Assembly (NCBI RefSeq): GCF_020497125.1
Contig: NC_059072.1
Location: 271,294,045 to 271,358,044 of the forward strand
Source of the DNA: Mauremys mutica
Lineage: Eukaryota > Chordata > Testudines > Geoemydidae
Direction of reading: 5' to 3'
DNA length: 64,000 nt
Under the pieces are notes generated by a model. That model saw only the letters and a list, made by a program, of their open reading frames with translations, did not search any database and was not told the origin of the DNA. Positions 9,450-20,400 of this stretch are shown here, piece by piece. How positions within the stretch are numbered: the stretch's first letter is position 1; every line of letters begins with the position of its first letter. Both the position numbers and the translations under genes were made by a program.

Positions 9450-11152
9450 GCATAAGGTCAGAGCCATTGCCTTCAGAATATTCACTGCCCAGAAAACTGG
9501 TACCAAAGGTCAAGCAGTATCTGACATGGTGGCATCAAACACAATCAATGGAGGTCAAACCCATTGGGATTCATAGCTACTTTTCATTGCAAATATTGTT
9601 AATTTTGGTATAGCAATTAGTGGAAAAGCAACTCAAATCAGTGCTGCCGAAAATACAAGAGATTCCTGACTTCAACATTTTACGATGTATCTTTCATTTG
9701 TTTAAAAAACTAGACTATCATTTTGATGAAGGTTAATGTCACAGTATTCAGCATATTAGTACTGTGTTTAGCTGTGAATTCCCAGTCTCTTAACTTCTGC
9801 GCATGATAGTGTCAAGTGAAGAAAAAGCACATTAAATGACAGATGTTCCCAGCAGTAGCCTGAGACCTCAAAGATAGCTGCTAAAGCACATTGGAAATTT
9901 TGTATTATAAAAGTATATATAGTGTTTGCACCCACTTACTCAGAAACAGGTGAAACTAGAAACGTCTAGCTGGATTTTGTCACACTCTTCTGAGGAAGAA
10001 AAATCATACAATTTTGAAGAAATTAAGACAGCACGCTCATTGAATCATTTTTTTGGGTGGGTGGAGGGGGCTCTGTGCTAGAACATGCACAGAGAAGAGC
10101 TCCTAATTAAAGCCTTATAAAATTAGGCTGACTTGGTTAAGGATTTCCTATAGATTGTCTATGATCATAAGAGCTAGAGTATTAGCTAGTATGTTACGGA
10201 AGCCATCTACTGGTATTGTTGTGGTATAAAATCTGTGATTGTAGTAATAAAAAAAAAGAGGGCTCAGACCTGCATAAGCATCTCTTTCCACAATTTTTGA
10301 CTATTGTGTGATAGGTCACTAAAAAGAGACAAATAGAAACGTCAAGAAGTCCTGTAAACCTTTGCTGGATAATAAGCTGTGTGGGCTCTGATATTTAGTT
10401 AAATACAAGGAACACAGAAGGAAAGAAAATATTCAAGCTAATTGCATCAGAAGAGTTAGAAAGCAATGACTTTTACTGAAATGATAGAGGCTTTCAACAC
10501 ATCGTAAGAAATGCAGGCCATTTATGACAAGTGCCTGAAACAGTATTTTGTTATTAACAATATAGTTCATGGTGGGGCGGGGGGAGAGATACTTCACTTC
10601 CTTACAGTAATAGTGGGGGAAACAATTTATTTCATGATCTAACATCACTAGTAACACCCTTTTATTAAAAGAATTTACAGACATTTTGCAAAAGCATTTA
10701 GCTCCAAAGATTTTGGTAATACCAAAAAGGTGGAGCATTTTTGGTTTTGTATTTGTTTGTTTTTAGCATGACCAGGAGGAAGAGAAGTGCATACAACTGA
10801 GATCAGAAAGATATTAGAAAACATTGTTTCAAAAGACACTTTAAATGAATGTTTGTGAGAGAAATTGATTTGTGGCTTAAGGAACAAATATATCTTTTTT
10901 GTCTTTTGCTCTTTGCACAACATATATAATATGAAGAAATCACATCAGCATGGAAGTTTCAACTGTTTGTCGGAAGAAATGCTATCAAACATGTTTTATT
11001 AGCACCCTACCATCCCACCACAAATGGATGAGTGGAAAGTTTTAGCCAGACATTCAAGCTATCAGTCTAATGTTTCAGAAGCCACAGCATGACAGGGAGG
11101 GTCATTACAGGGCTCACAAACTATTTAAAAGAGATATTTCCAATTTCCTATA
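9450..11152. other. Unassigned AT-rich intergenic stretch
   Basis: About 1.7 kb without a recognisable gene, RNA or clear repeat boundary. Small frames are isolated and low in coding character. A G-rich patch occurs at 10574-10590. Confidence 0.4.
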
Positions 11153-11160
11153 CACTAAAG

Positions 11161-11461
11161 CAGTGATTCCCAAACTTGTTCTGCCACTTGTGCAGGGAAA
11201 GCCCCTGGCGGGCCAGGCCAGTTTGTGTACCTGCCGCATCCGCAGGTTCGGCTGATCATGGCTCCCAGTGGCCGCAATTCGCTGATCCAGGCCAATGGGA
11301 GCTGCTGGAAGTGGCGGCCAGTACGTCCCTCGGCCCGCGCCACTTCCAGCAGTACCCATTGGCCTGGAGCAGCGAACCGTGGACGCAGCAGGTAAACAAA
11401 CCGGCCCGGCCCACCAGGGGCTTTCCCTGCACAAGCAACGGAACAAGTTTGGGAACCACTG
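11161..11461. mobile_element. hAT-type foldback MITE, second terminus type
   Basis: Ends are CAGTGATTCCCAAACTTGTT and (inverted) CAGTGGTTCCCAAACTTGTT. Exact 8-bp duplications CACTAAAG flank it at 11153-11160 and 11462-11469. The internal foldback core (GGGCCAGGCCAGTTTG, CCGCAGGTTCGGC, CCAATGGGAGCTGCTGGAAG) is shared with the MITE at 9107, although the outer ends differ. Its right end was later copied to 16277-16452. Confidence 0.92.
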
Positions 11462-11592
11462 CACTAAAGTATGGTTACTACCAGAAGCCAAGTTCACATT
11501 CAACAAAATAGAGAATGCAGTGGCAATGAACACCGTAACTAGAGATACGTTAGAATTCCCATGCAGAGAGCTGCTTGTATCATCTCAGGTCC
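11417..11592 (+). repeat. Donor of a 176-bp local inverted duplication
   Basis: This segment covers the right end of the MITE at 11161-11461, its target duplication, and 123 bases of downstream flank. Its reverse complement is at 16277-16452, with 5 differences in 176 positions by my alignment. The complete MITE with both target duplications sits here, so this locus is the donor. Confidence 0.9.
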
Positions 11593-11685
11593 TTATTTGG
11601 TTAAATACAAAAAGTGTTGTTATATGTGAATGTGCAGAGAAACCTATAGGTTACTTTATAAGGGCTTGATTCCATGCCTCTAAAG

Positions 11686-11770
11686 CAGGGGTTCTCAAAG
11701 TTTGTAATAGGGAGGCTCACTATGACACCAAAAACAACTGTGCCTCCACATAGTTCACTAAAATAACACA
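11686..11770 (+). repeat. Possible hAT terminus fragment
   Basis: CAGGGGTTCTCAAAGTTTGT resembles the terminal sequence of widespread hAT (Charlie-like) elements. I cannot find the matching right end or a clear target duplication, so this may be a truncated copy or a chance match. Confidence 0.3.
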
Positions 11771-12105
11771 GAAAACTGAAAATCCTATACTTTGCAAGAA
11801 TAGGAGTGATAAATAGGAGGGCTGTGATCAGTCTGAAGTATATAACATAAACCTGTGCAGGGACCCTCTTCCTTTTGCTTCTCAGTAATGGGAAAGACTC
11901 TTCCCTCAACACCTTCCCATGTCCATACTCCCATACACAAACCCAGGGATTATCCTTGAAGGAGACTGATAAGTATTTAGGAGAGATGTGTGTGTATTAG
12001 CTATATAAAGAATGGCTGGAATGCAAGGCCTACAGACTGAGGCCTGTAAGATTTTTACCTTGGTTATACTAGGCCATAGGCTTAAAAATGCTTGACATGA
12101 GTGGG

Positions 12106-12409
12106 TAGGGTGACCAGATGGGATGAAGAAAATATTGGGAGACATGGGGTGTGGGGGGAGTCCTGCCGGCAGAGAAAAAAAAAAGGCAGAATCCCGGCGG
12201 CACAGCAAAAAAAAAAATAAATAAATAAAAGCGGCATCCCGGAGTCCTGCCAGCAGAGAGAGAGAGAGAGAGAGAGAAAAAACAGAGTCCTGCCAGCAGA
12301 GGGGAGGGGGGGGGGAAAGAAGAAGAAAAAAAAAAAACAGCGTCCCAGAGTCCCGCCGGCAGAGGGAAAGAAAAAAAGAAAGAAAAAATACGGAGTCATG
12401 GAGTCCGGA
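12106..12409 (+). repeat. Purine-rich tandem array with a GC-rich core
   Basis: A core close to GAGTCCTGCCGGCAGAG recurs at about 12158, 12188, 12241, 12284 and 12348, with a partial GGAGTC unit near 12397. The cores are separated by purine tracts: poly-A, (AAAT)n, (GA)n at 12255-12277, and a G-then-GAA mix. The left boundary TAGGGTGACCAGATGGGATG (12106) resembles the end of a known turtle MITE beginning AGGGTGACCAGA, so the array may be an expanded MITE interior. Confidence 0.65.
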
Positions 12410-12475
12410 GATTACTATAAAAGATTTACCAATAGGTGGTTATGGAAAACTAGATCGCAATAGACTGCAATGTAT

Positions 12476-13202
12476 TGTCGAAAACCACAAGATACCTAAT
12501 TGTAACATCATGGGATGTCCCGTCCTGACAAGAAGTTACATGTTGTGCATACATGCTAATAAGAATAAAAGGAACTAAGTAATAATCTATGAAAAATAGG
12601 GAACCCCATTATTCATGGGGTGTGGAAGTACAGATAAGGGAAATAGGGTTGAAACTCTCCTGCATATGCGTAAGATGCGTAAGGTGTGGTCAAAACAACA
12701 ATATAAAAGAGGTTTCCTGATTGGGTAAAAGTGGGAAGACCCACGGGATGACCCCTGCAGGAACTATCCCTCTATTTATGACAGGGATTGGCAATCTTTG
12801 GCATGCGGCTCACCAGGGTAAGGACCCTGGCGGGCCAGGCTGGTTTGTTTACCTGCTGTGTCCGCAGGTTTGGCTGATTGCAGCTCCCACTGGCCGCGGT
12901 TTCACTGCTTCACGATGGTGGGGGTTGCAGGAAGCATTGGCCAAAGGCTGCCGATCCCTGATCTATGATCATCTCTTGAGAGGTCCATCAGACCCTAGAA
13001 TATCTTTGAGGATGTGAGTATGAATACAGTCTTAATCACTGCATGGGTTTTTGTAGGATTTCTATATGCATGAGTAATTGGAACTTTACTTATTGCTTTA
13101 ATAAAACTTGTAGTACAAATAAGACTTTGTACTTGTGATTGTGATCACTATCCTTGGTCTTCATGTGTTCTTGGAGTCTCCCAATTTGAGAAAAGCACCA
13201 AC
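12476..13202 (+). repeat. Putative solo LTR of a retroviral-type element
   Basis: A TATA-like CAATATAAAAGAGG (12700-12713) lies upstream of GGGAAGACC..CGGGATGACCCCTGCAGG, and an AATAAA (about 13100-13105) with a GT-rich stretch comes before the presumed end. The order TATA box, downstream region, poly(A) signal is that of an LTR, and the wording resembles LTRs I associate with turtle endogenous retroviruses. The ends are approximate and I found no target duplication. A MITE (12782-12960) is inserted inside. No internal viral genes are present. Confidence 0.45.
12782..12960. mobile_element. hAT-type MITE, internally deleted
   Basis: The ends CAGGGATTGGCAATCTTTGG and (inverted) CAGGGATCGGCAGCCTTTGG match the 9107-9441 family. 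The length is only 179 bases because most of the right half of the foldback is lost after TGGCCGCGGTTTC. The flanks ATTTATGA (12774-12781) and ATCTATGA (12961-12968) are an 8-bp duplication with one later change. It lies in the LTR-like segment and is therefore younger. Confidence 0.85.
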
Positions 13203-15198
13203 ATGATTTTCACTATGCTGTGCTTGAAACTGTAGCAACAGGAACTGAACCCATGGTAGTTTAATAAAAAATTACTCAATTCAATTTAAATAATAAAAGG
13301 CTACAGTGTATAAAATTTAAATAAAAAAATTGTAAAACCCAGACACCTAGTTATTTCAGACAACATGGCTGCCTCCAGACATGCCCAATTTAGTCAAGGA
13401 TTATTGTCCCAGAAATTCAGTATAAAAATAAAATGTGAATTCATTCAATAATTTTATTTGAAGGGAAAAAAAACAATATTAACAGTGTTCCCGCACCTCC
13501 ATATTTGGGACTATATGACTGGTAAGAGTGGTTCTTGTTTGGGTCCATAGGCAATCCAATTGAAAGTCAGGCCCTTCAGGTCTAAGCCTAGTGGGCCCTC
13601 TCCAGTCCAGTCTCTATTCCAGAAAACAGGGACTTCCAGGGTTCTGGTCCTGACTCAGTACAGAGGGGTCCCAAGGAGAGATACTATCTCCCTGCTCAGC
13701 TGTGGCTACTCTCCCGTAAGTCCCACACAGACCTGCACCCAGCTGTATTATGTGGCAGTCACAGGCTGTGTCACATGCAGCTCTGTCCACAGTTCCTGGG
13801 GCTTCTCTCCACCTCCCTGATGCTATATGGCTCCACTGTCCAAGCAGACCCCAGACAGTTCCTGGATCAGGGTCTTTCCCCTTACCTGGCTAGGGGAAAG
13901 GGAAGTGTAGTGGGAGGGGGCTGATGGGAGTTGTAATCCCCTGCTTTGCAGCTCTATCACACTGGAGTTCTGTATAGCAGGGCCTGTAAACTTCATAGGC
14001 CACACCTGCATTTTGAAGAGAGGGTTGTCAGAGGCAATAATGCAAAGTTCTCTGGAAGTCACAAGTGACCTGCATGCTACACACTAGAGCAGATCTGGTC
14101 TATTACTTTATGCTGAAGGCTAAAATAGCACTTCTTCCATATGAATATTTCTGTCTGGTATCTTGAGCAAGTTCTTTATTGGCAAAAATAAAAGGTTATT
14201 AAAAACATAGAAATCCCGGTTTGTTCTTCAGGCCACAAAACATTCTTTCTCGCTCTTGAAATGACAGTTAACAAGTAATAAATCATTAGACAACATTTCC
14301 CTTAAAAACAATTTGTGCAGTGAAGCAGTTAGCTACAACAACCCCTTAGCAAAAGACAGCTGGGACTCAGACTCTGTGGGTTTAATTAATAAGTTCACAA
14401 ATGCCATGTAAACAGTATTAAGAGAGATGTTTCACAATTAAACATAATCACTTTTATTCAGAAGAAAAATCTTCATATGTATTCTTAGTAGTTACACTAA
14501 AGTTGTTATGCTATGTTAGACATTAGGAAAAATTATACATCCTATTCACTTCTCTAAGCTGTTTGTGGAAAAAAGCTTTAATCATATGAAAGCTGCCACC
14601 TGATTTCATTATGAGCACTTTAAACAGTTACAGGGGCACATATTCAGCTACTGTAAACTGTCACAGTTCCACAAGGTATATACACTATGACAATTTTCAA
14701 CAGATGAGAATCTGCCACTCACACTTTAGCTGAAAGTCTTTAGACACAAATAATTCCGCAGTACAGACAACACAGAGTTACCTGCACTGGGTATTTGGAA
14801 GAATTAATTAGTGGCCTCTGCATGAGCCTGACAAGTTAGAGAAACAGAATGCTCTGAGCAACCCTGTAATAGGCCTGACCTTGATGTACCTGGGAATAAG
14901 GGACACGATGGCTTCTTATTCTTGTATATATATGGGTGGTCCTGGCAAATCTTAAGGAAAGCCACACTAGACTATAAGGCATTAGTAGATGATCAACAGC
15001 TGGTCACAAGGGAAGATTCCCACTCAACTAATCTTGTGTTTCCTGCCCCCTTTTCTCCACTATGGGAGTCCTTCAGAGTCTACAAAAACTTTGGAGTACA
15101 CTGTGGTGCCTCCTTTGATTACCCAGTGGGAAAAGATCTTCATCCAAGCTGAGAGCTCCATTTCTGAGCTGTCAGCTAGCTCTGCTATTTGAGTCAGA
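13203..15198. other. Unassigned intergenic stretch
   Basis: No gene recognised. The part from about 13500 to 14095 is richer in G and C, with short CTCC and CAGTCC words, and could be an unnamed LTR or repeat. The rest is AT-rich. None of the open frames carries a motif I recognise. Confidence 0.35.
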
Positions 15199-17090
15199 AG
15201 TCATAAGAATGGCCATATAGGGTGACACCAATGGTCCATCTGGCCCAGTATCCTGTCTTCTGACAGTGGCCAATATCAGGTGCCCCAGAGGAAATGAACA
15301 GAACAGGTAATCATCAAGTGATCCATCCCCTGTCACCCATTCCCAGCTTCTGGAAATCAGAGGCTAAGAACACCCAGAGCATGGGGTTGCATCCCAGACT
15401 ATCTTGTCTAATAGCCATTGATGGATCTATCCTCCATTAACTTATCTAGGTTTTTTTTGGTCTTTGCAACATCCCCTGGCAGTGAATTTCACTGTGTGAA
15501 CAATTATTTCCTTTTGTTTCTTTTAAATTTGCTGCATATTAATTTCATGGAGACATGGATCCGCATTCATGTTGCACTCCCTGTCAGTACCCAGCTCGAG
15601 CTGGGGAAGCTAATGATCTAGTGAGCAGACCAAAATTAGTGATGAATCTTGGTCACTTGCCACCTGAAGCATGTTACGCATAAGCTAAGATGATTGGGTG
15701 ACTGCTGGTTTTTGTGTTAAGTGAAAGAGTAAATAATACTTCCTTATTCACTTTCTCCACATCAGTCATGATTTTATAAACCTCTATCGTATCCCCTCTT
15801 AGTCATCTCTTTTCCAAGCTGAACAGTCCCAGTCTTATTACTCTCTTCTCATATGGAAGCTGTTCCATACACCTAATCTTTATTGTCACCCTTTTCTGTA
15901 CCTTTTCCACTTCCAATGTATCTTTTTTGATATGGGGCAACCACATCTGCACACAGTATTCAAGATGTGGGCATACCATGGATTTATATAGAGGCAATAT
16001 GATATTTTCTGATTTAGCTATCCCTTTCCTGATGATTCTCAATATTCTGTTAGCTTTTTTGACTCCCACTCTAGAGTGAGTAGATGTTTTCAGAGAAATA
16101 TCCACAATGACTCAAAAATCTGTTTCTTGAGTGGTAACAGGTAAGTTAGACCCCAACATTTTGTATGTATATTTGGGATTATGTTTTCCAATGTGCATTA
16201 TTTTGTATTTATCAACACTGAATTTCATCTGCCATTTTGTTGCCCAAGCACACAGTTTTCTGAGTTTCCCTGAGATGGACCTGAGATGATACAAGCAGCT
16301 CTTTGCATGGGAATTCTAATGTATCTCTAGTTACAGTGTTCATTGCCACTGCATTCTCTATTTTGTAGAATGTGAACTTGGCTTCTGGTAGTAACCATAC
16401 TTTAGTGCAGTGGTTCCCAAACTTGTTCTGTTGCTTGTGCAGGGAAAGCCCCACAAGGATGGTAAATTTAATTATATTATGGCTGCTGTTACCAAGCAGT
16501 TCAGCTATATTCACCTCTTGGACCAGATCCTGTGCTTCAATGAGAACTAAATCAAGAATGGCCTCTCCTCTTGTGGGTTCCAGGACTAGCTGCTCCATGA
16601 AGCAGTCATTAATGGTGTGAAGAAACTTCATCTCTGCATATCTCCCTGAAGTGACATGTACCCAGTCAATATAGGGATAGTTCAAAATCACCATTATTGA
16701 CTTTTCTATTTTTATAGCCACTCTAATCTCCCACAGCATTTCACAGTCACCATAATCATCCTAGTCAGCTGGTTGGTCATATATCTCTAGTGCTATATTC
16801 TTATTATAGAAGCATGACATTTCTATCCATAGAGATACTATGGTACAATTTGATTAATTAAATTTTTTTACTATATTTGACTCTCTGCTTTCTTTCACAC
16901 GTGGTGCCATTCCCCCACCAGCAAACCTTCCTCTGTCATTCCTATATACTGTGTACCCTGGTATTACCATGTCCCATTGATTATCATCGTTCCAAGTTTC
17001 TGTGATTCCTATTATATCAATATCCTTATTTAATACCAAGCACCCATGTTCACCCATCTTAGTATTTAGACTTCTAACATTTGTATACAA
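15199..17090 (-). mobile_element. L3-like (CR1-group) LINE, minus strand, rearranged
   Basis: Read on the minus strand, this runs from the N-terminal endonuclease (16854-17090: MYTNVRSLNTKMGE, IDIIGITETW, then FAGGG) through endonuclease C-terminus (16453-16739: YIDWVHVTSG, LEPTRGEAILDLVL). It skips most of the reverse transcriptase, resumes at AWATKWQMKFSVDKYKIMHI and VKKANRILRIIRKG (15803-16276), and ends with a CR1-group tail at 15199 (GGCCATTCTTATGAC on the minus strand). Where the missing reverse transcriptase core should be sits a 176-base inverted copy of 11417-11592. Many stops and frameshifts; an old copy. Confidence 0.85.
16277..16452 (-). repeat. Templated insertion: inverted copy of 11417-11592
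   Basis: Reverse-complement match to 11417-11592 over 176 bases with 5 differences. It includes the MITE's right end (CAGTGGTTCCCAAACTTGTT), the CACTAAAG target duplication and flanking sequence. It replaces the central reverse transcriptase of the surrounding LINE. It lacks inverted-repeat ends or a target duplication of its own, so it did not arrive by transposition. Confidence 0.9.
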
Positions 17091-18321
17091 GCACTTTTTA
17101 GCTGTCAGATATTATGTGATGTAATTAAATAGGACTCTTTCATTTGACTGTTTCTCTTCAGTTTTTACCTGTACTTTATCGACTTCCAACCTCTCTTCCT
17201 TACCAGAATATACAGAATCACCATTAATAGATCTTCCCCTAAGGGATGTCTCTGTCAGTGCGAACCATGTGCTCCTCTGCATCTGTTGGCTTTTTTTTTT
17301 TAATTTCCCATGCCTGATCTCCCATCTCTATGGGATCACTAAGGATCTACAAACAAACACAGGATCTAATTCAGCCCTTAAGTGACACCCATATAGCCTC
17401 CTTTAGTTCAGTGTGGTTATATTGTTCTAAATAAGGGAATTTAACCCAAGAGTTTCACTTTACCCCAGTTCAAGAGAGCATTGTATCAATAAAGAGAATA
17501 AGTTATTAAAAATGACTATTAATTTGAAAGTTACTTTGTCTTATACATGAAGACTCCTGTCATATAGAAATTACTTTGACGGAAGAATACTGGACAGATT
17601 TTTAGTGGGTGTAAGTCACTCATCTCAATGGAGCTACAACAATTTACATCAGGTAAGTATCTGGCCCACTGAGTTTAACTAAGTTATTTGTATCTTTTTA
17701 CATTTTGCCAAAACAAAAAACAATGGTCAAGAACAGTAGGAAACAAAATACTTCATAAATAAACTGTTTGATTACTGTCTGAGAACACTGTCTTTCTTTT
17801 ATCAGAAGAGCAACATGCTTGAACAAAACAAGACAGACATATTTAAAATTAGACAACCAAATAAATAAATAAGGGTGGGATTTGAAAAAAAAAATCAGCT
17901 TTGGCCCAACTCTGCTCCCATTGATTTCAGTGAGAGCAGAGTTAAGCCAATATTGAATACTTTCTAAAATCTTACCCAAATTATACAATAGGTTAGGTTT
18001 TCAAAAGCACCTATGGAATTTAGGCACAGAAGTTCCATTGAAAGTTAATAGGATTTGTGGAGGGTTTATTGAAAATTTCCCATAGTATTCCCCTCTATAT
18101 TTCTGGCATATGGAATTGCCTCACTAAAAGGAAATCCACAAACATGGAGAACCATTTTTTCTAGTTCCTCATTCAAATGAGTTTTCCAGAACACACACAC
18201 AATTTTATTTATATGTAAATAAATGACTACCAAAATTCAGTCAGTGCAGGCTAGGTCTTGCTGGGCAGGAGTAAACTTGCATATAGCTTGATTTGAGTGT
18301 AAGGTTAAACTGTGAACAAGG
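17091..18321. other. Unassigned stretch with short repeat words
   Basis: No gene recognised. The first 250 bases may be upstream remains of the minus-strand LINE. Short segments near 17610-17660, 17895-17950 and 18000-18060 (for example TTCAAAAGCACCTA, and CCATTGATTTCAGTG) resemble old, very widespread amniote repeat words also seen at 44440-44510 and 52040-52110. They are too short to classify. Confidence 0.35.
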
Positions 18322-18720
18322 GTGTGACAGGCTGTGTGTTGGAGACTGTGTTTTTGGGCTAATTGGGATAAGTGGGAAAACCCTGAACCGATAGGCTTGA
18401 AATGTATTTAAGGTGGGGACTTAACCAAGTGGTCCTTTCATGATCTGCAAAGCGGTATATATGATGTCCAAACCAATTATATTCAAGAAGTATCTATATT
18501 AGTAGCTAAGAAAAATGTATATAAACTGTGTAGTGTGTGATATGATTCAGAACTGTGGTATCACCCTGTACCTAAACTCGCTGCATCTAGGGCAGGGCAG
18601 CGTAGGGACAGAGCTGTTACATGCCTAATAAAGTAACCTGAGTAATGAGCTGGAGCTGAACTGAGTTTTGGATTCCTAGACAAATGGATGAAGTATTCTC
18701 CCAGAAGTGGGCAAGGTGTT
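18322..18720 (+). repeat. Possible LTR-like segment
   Basis: It starts near TGTGACAGGCTGTG, has a TATA-like GTATATAAACTG (about 18518-18529) and an AATAAA (about 18628) followed by a G/T-rich stretch. The promoter-plus-poly(A) order resembles a solo LTR, but I could not define ends or a target duplication. It could equally be chance. Confidence 0.25.
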
Positions 18721-19849
18721 CTGGATAAGTCAAAAGGAAAGGTCTAAGGAATCCCAATGGTCAGTCTGTAACCCTTTTAAAAACCTTCACTTTAGACTAG
18801 CATGCTCATCTAATCCACAAATCCAGAATTACCTAAGTCAGGATTCCATTATAAAATAAACTCTGGAATCAGGGGGTAAAGGATCATCAAGTTGTACTCA
18901 AAGTTAATTAAAACTACAGCCAGCTCAAGCTGCATCTGCTTTAACTTCCCTCTTATAGAAGTTAATTGATTTGTGTCCAAAAAAAAGATAAGCATTTCTT
19001 TGAATTCAACTGACATTCACACTGAAACAATAAAGAAAACTCAGCCTTAAGGTCAAGTGTTTCTTGTTTATAAGACATGAATCAGTTTTGTTGGCTTGGA
19101 AACATCAGTGAATACACGTACATTTTTCACTATAAAAAAATTCTACACTGGTAAAACATAGCAAACATCCAGCTTCTGTCATAACAGAGAACAAAAGGTA
19201 CCTTGAGTATATCTTTTCATTCTTAGACTAATAAGGGAGGTTTATAGTTGTCTAAACAGTTGAAAAAAATCTCCACAATGCCCCTTTGTCATTCCCGCCC
19301 CTTCACCCATTTTACAGGTAGCCCTGAAAAGTTTGTTTCTTCCACCCTTTCCCTGACTTGCTGTGCAAGAGGGCCACTAAGCCTTCCCTTCCAATCTATT
19401 CATTTACTGTTATCCACTACTTGTAATGTTAGCTGTGTGAAAGTTTCTGCTATCAATTTCACTAAACACCACACTGTAGTCGTAGATAAGTAGTGAAGAT
19501 ATTTGTCCAGGCAGCAGCAAAGACAGTTCAAGCATTTAGTACAGGAGGAGATGAAAGGCACAGTGTTGTTTTAGATTAAAATATTTAAACACAGCATATA
19601 TTGTAGCAACCTGTATGGAACATGGAAGGAGCAGCACAGGTTGCAGGAGAGAAGGTTTGGAGGAAGCACCAGGAAGCCAACCTGTGTGCATAGGGCATAC
19701 TTGCAGCATCTCTGTAAATAGGTCTTAATACAGAGGCAGATCAGTTTTACAAGCCTGGAGTCCTTTCATGTTATTATCCAGCATATGGTACAAGAAACAT
19801 ATCCACAGTGGTCAGTACAGCGAGACCCACAGTAAGAAAAAGCATGTGA
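18721..19849. other. Unassigned AT-rich stretch
   Basis: No recognisable gene, RNA or repeat boundary. Short frames are without motifs. Confidence 0.35.
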
Positions 19850-20400
19850 TTGACAGGAAAACAAATCAGCATCTAAAGACAATGCCAATAGGCACCATGG
19901 AGTAACTCAAACCACCAGGAATGCTGGATTTCCAGACAAAAAGCCTCTCAAGCCTGGAAGCAGGAATGGAGTCTGTATGCAGAGCTGGCCGTGGAGATAA
20001 AGATGAGAAAATGAAGGTAAACCTTATTTATGATCTCATTTGAGAAAAAGGACAAGAAGTGTTGCCAGGAATAATGCCCAAAACACCAGAACAGCTAATA
20101 AACTGACAAGTATTGCGACACAGACAGAATAAAACAGTTGAGAGGTACTGGATTTATTTATTTATTTTTATCCAAAATCAAGATTCAGAAAAAGGAGTAG
20201 ATACTTACATTGCAGAACTGAGAACTCTGGCAACTCCATATAACTCTGAAGACATTAAAGATTCCCTAACTATAGGCAGGATTAGCTTGTGGGATGTGAT
20301 TCCAGCTTAACGGGAGATGGTTGAGCTAAATAGATTAACCCTAGAGAAATGCCTCTAAATATCAAGGGCAATTGAACTGTTCAGGGGAAGGATCAAAACA
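19850..20400 (+). pseudogene. Gypsy-like gag fragment
   Basis: Across several frames this reads A-W-K-Q-E-W-S-L-Y-A-E-L-A, then KVNLIYDLI with EKGQEVL, then GVDTYIAELRTLA, SLTIGRISLWDVI and finally NRLTLEKCL.ISRAIE. The order and spacing match the capsid-like part of vertebrate Ty3/gypsy gag: a W-x-W/Y start, a Y..EL..LA block, R...GI, and a LTL..A..I.R..E helix. At least three stops or frameshifts interrupt it, including TAA at 20308-20310. No zinc knuckle, protease or polymerase follows in recognisable form, so it is an isolated relic. Confidence 0.6.
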
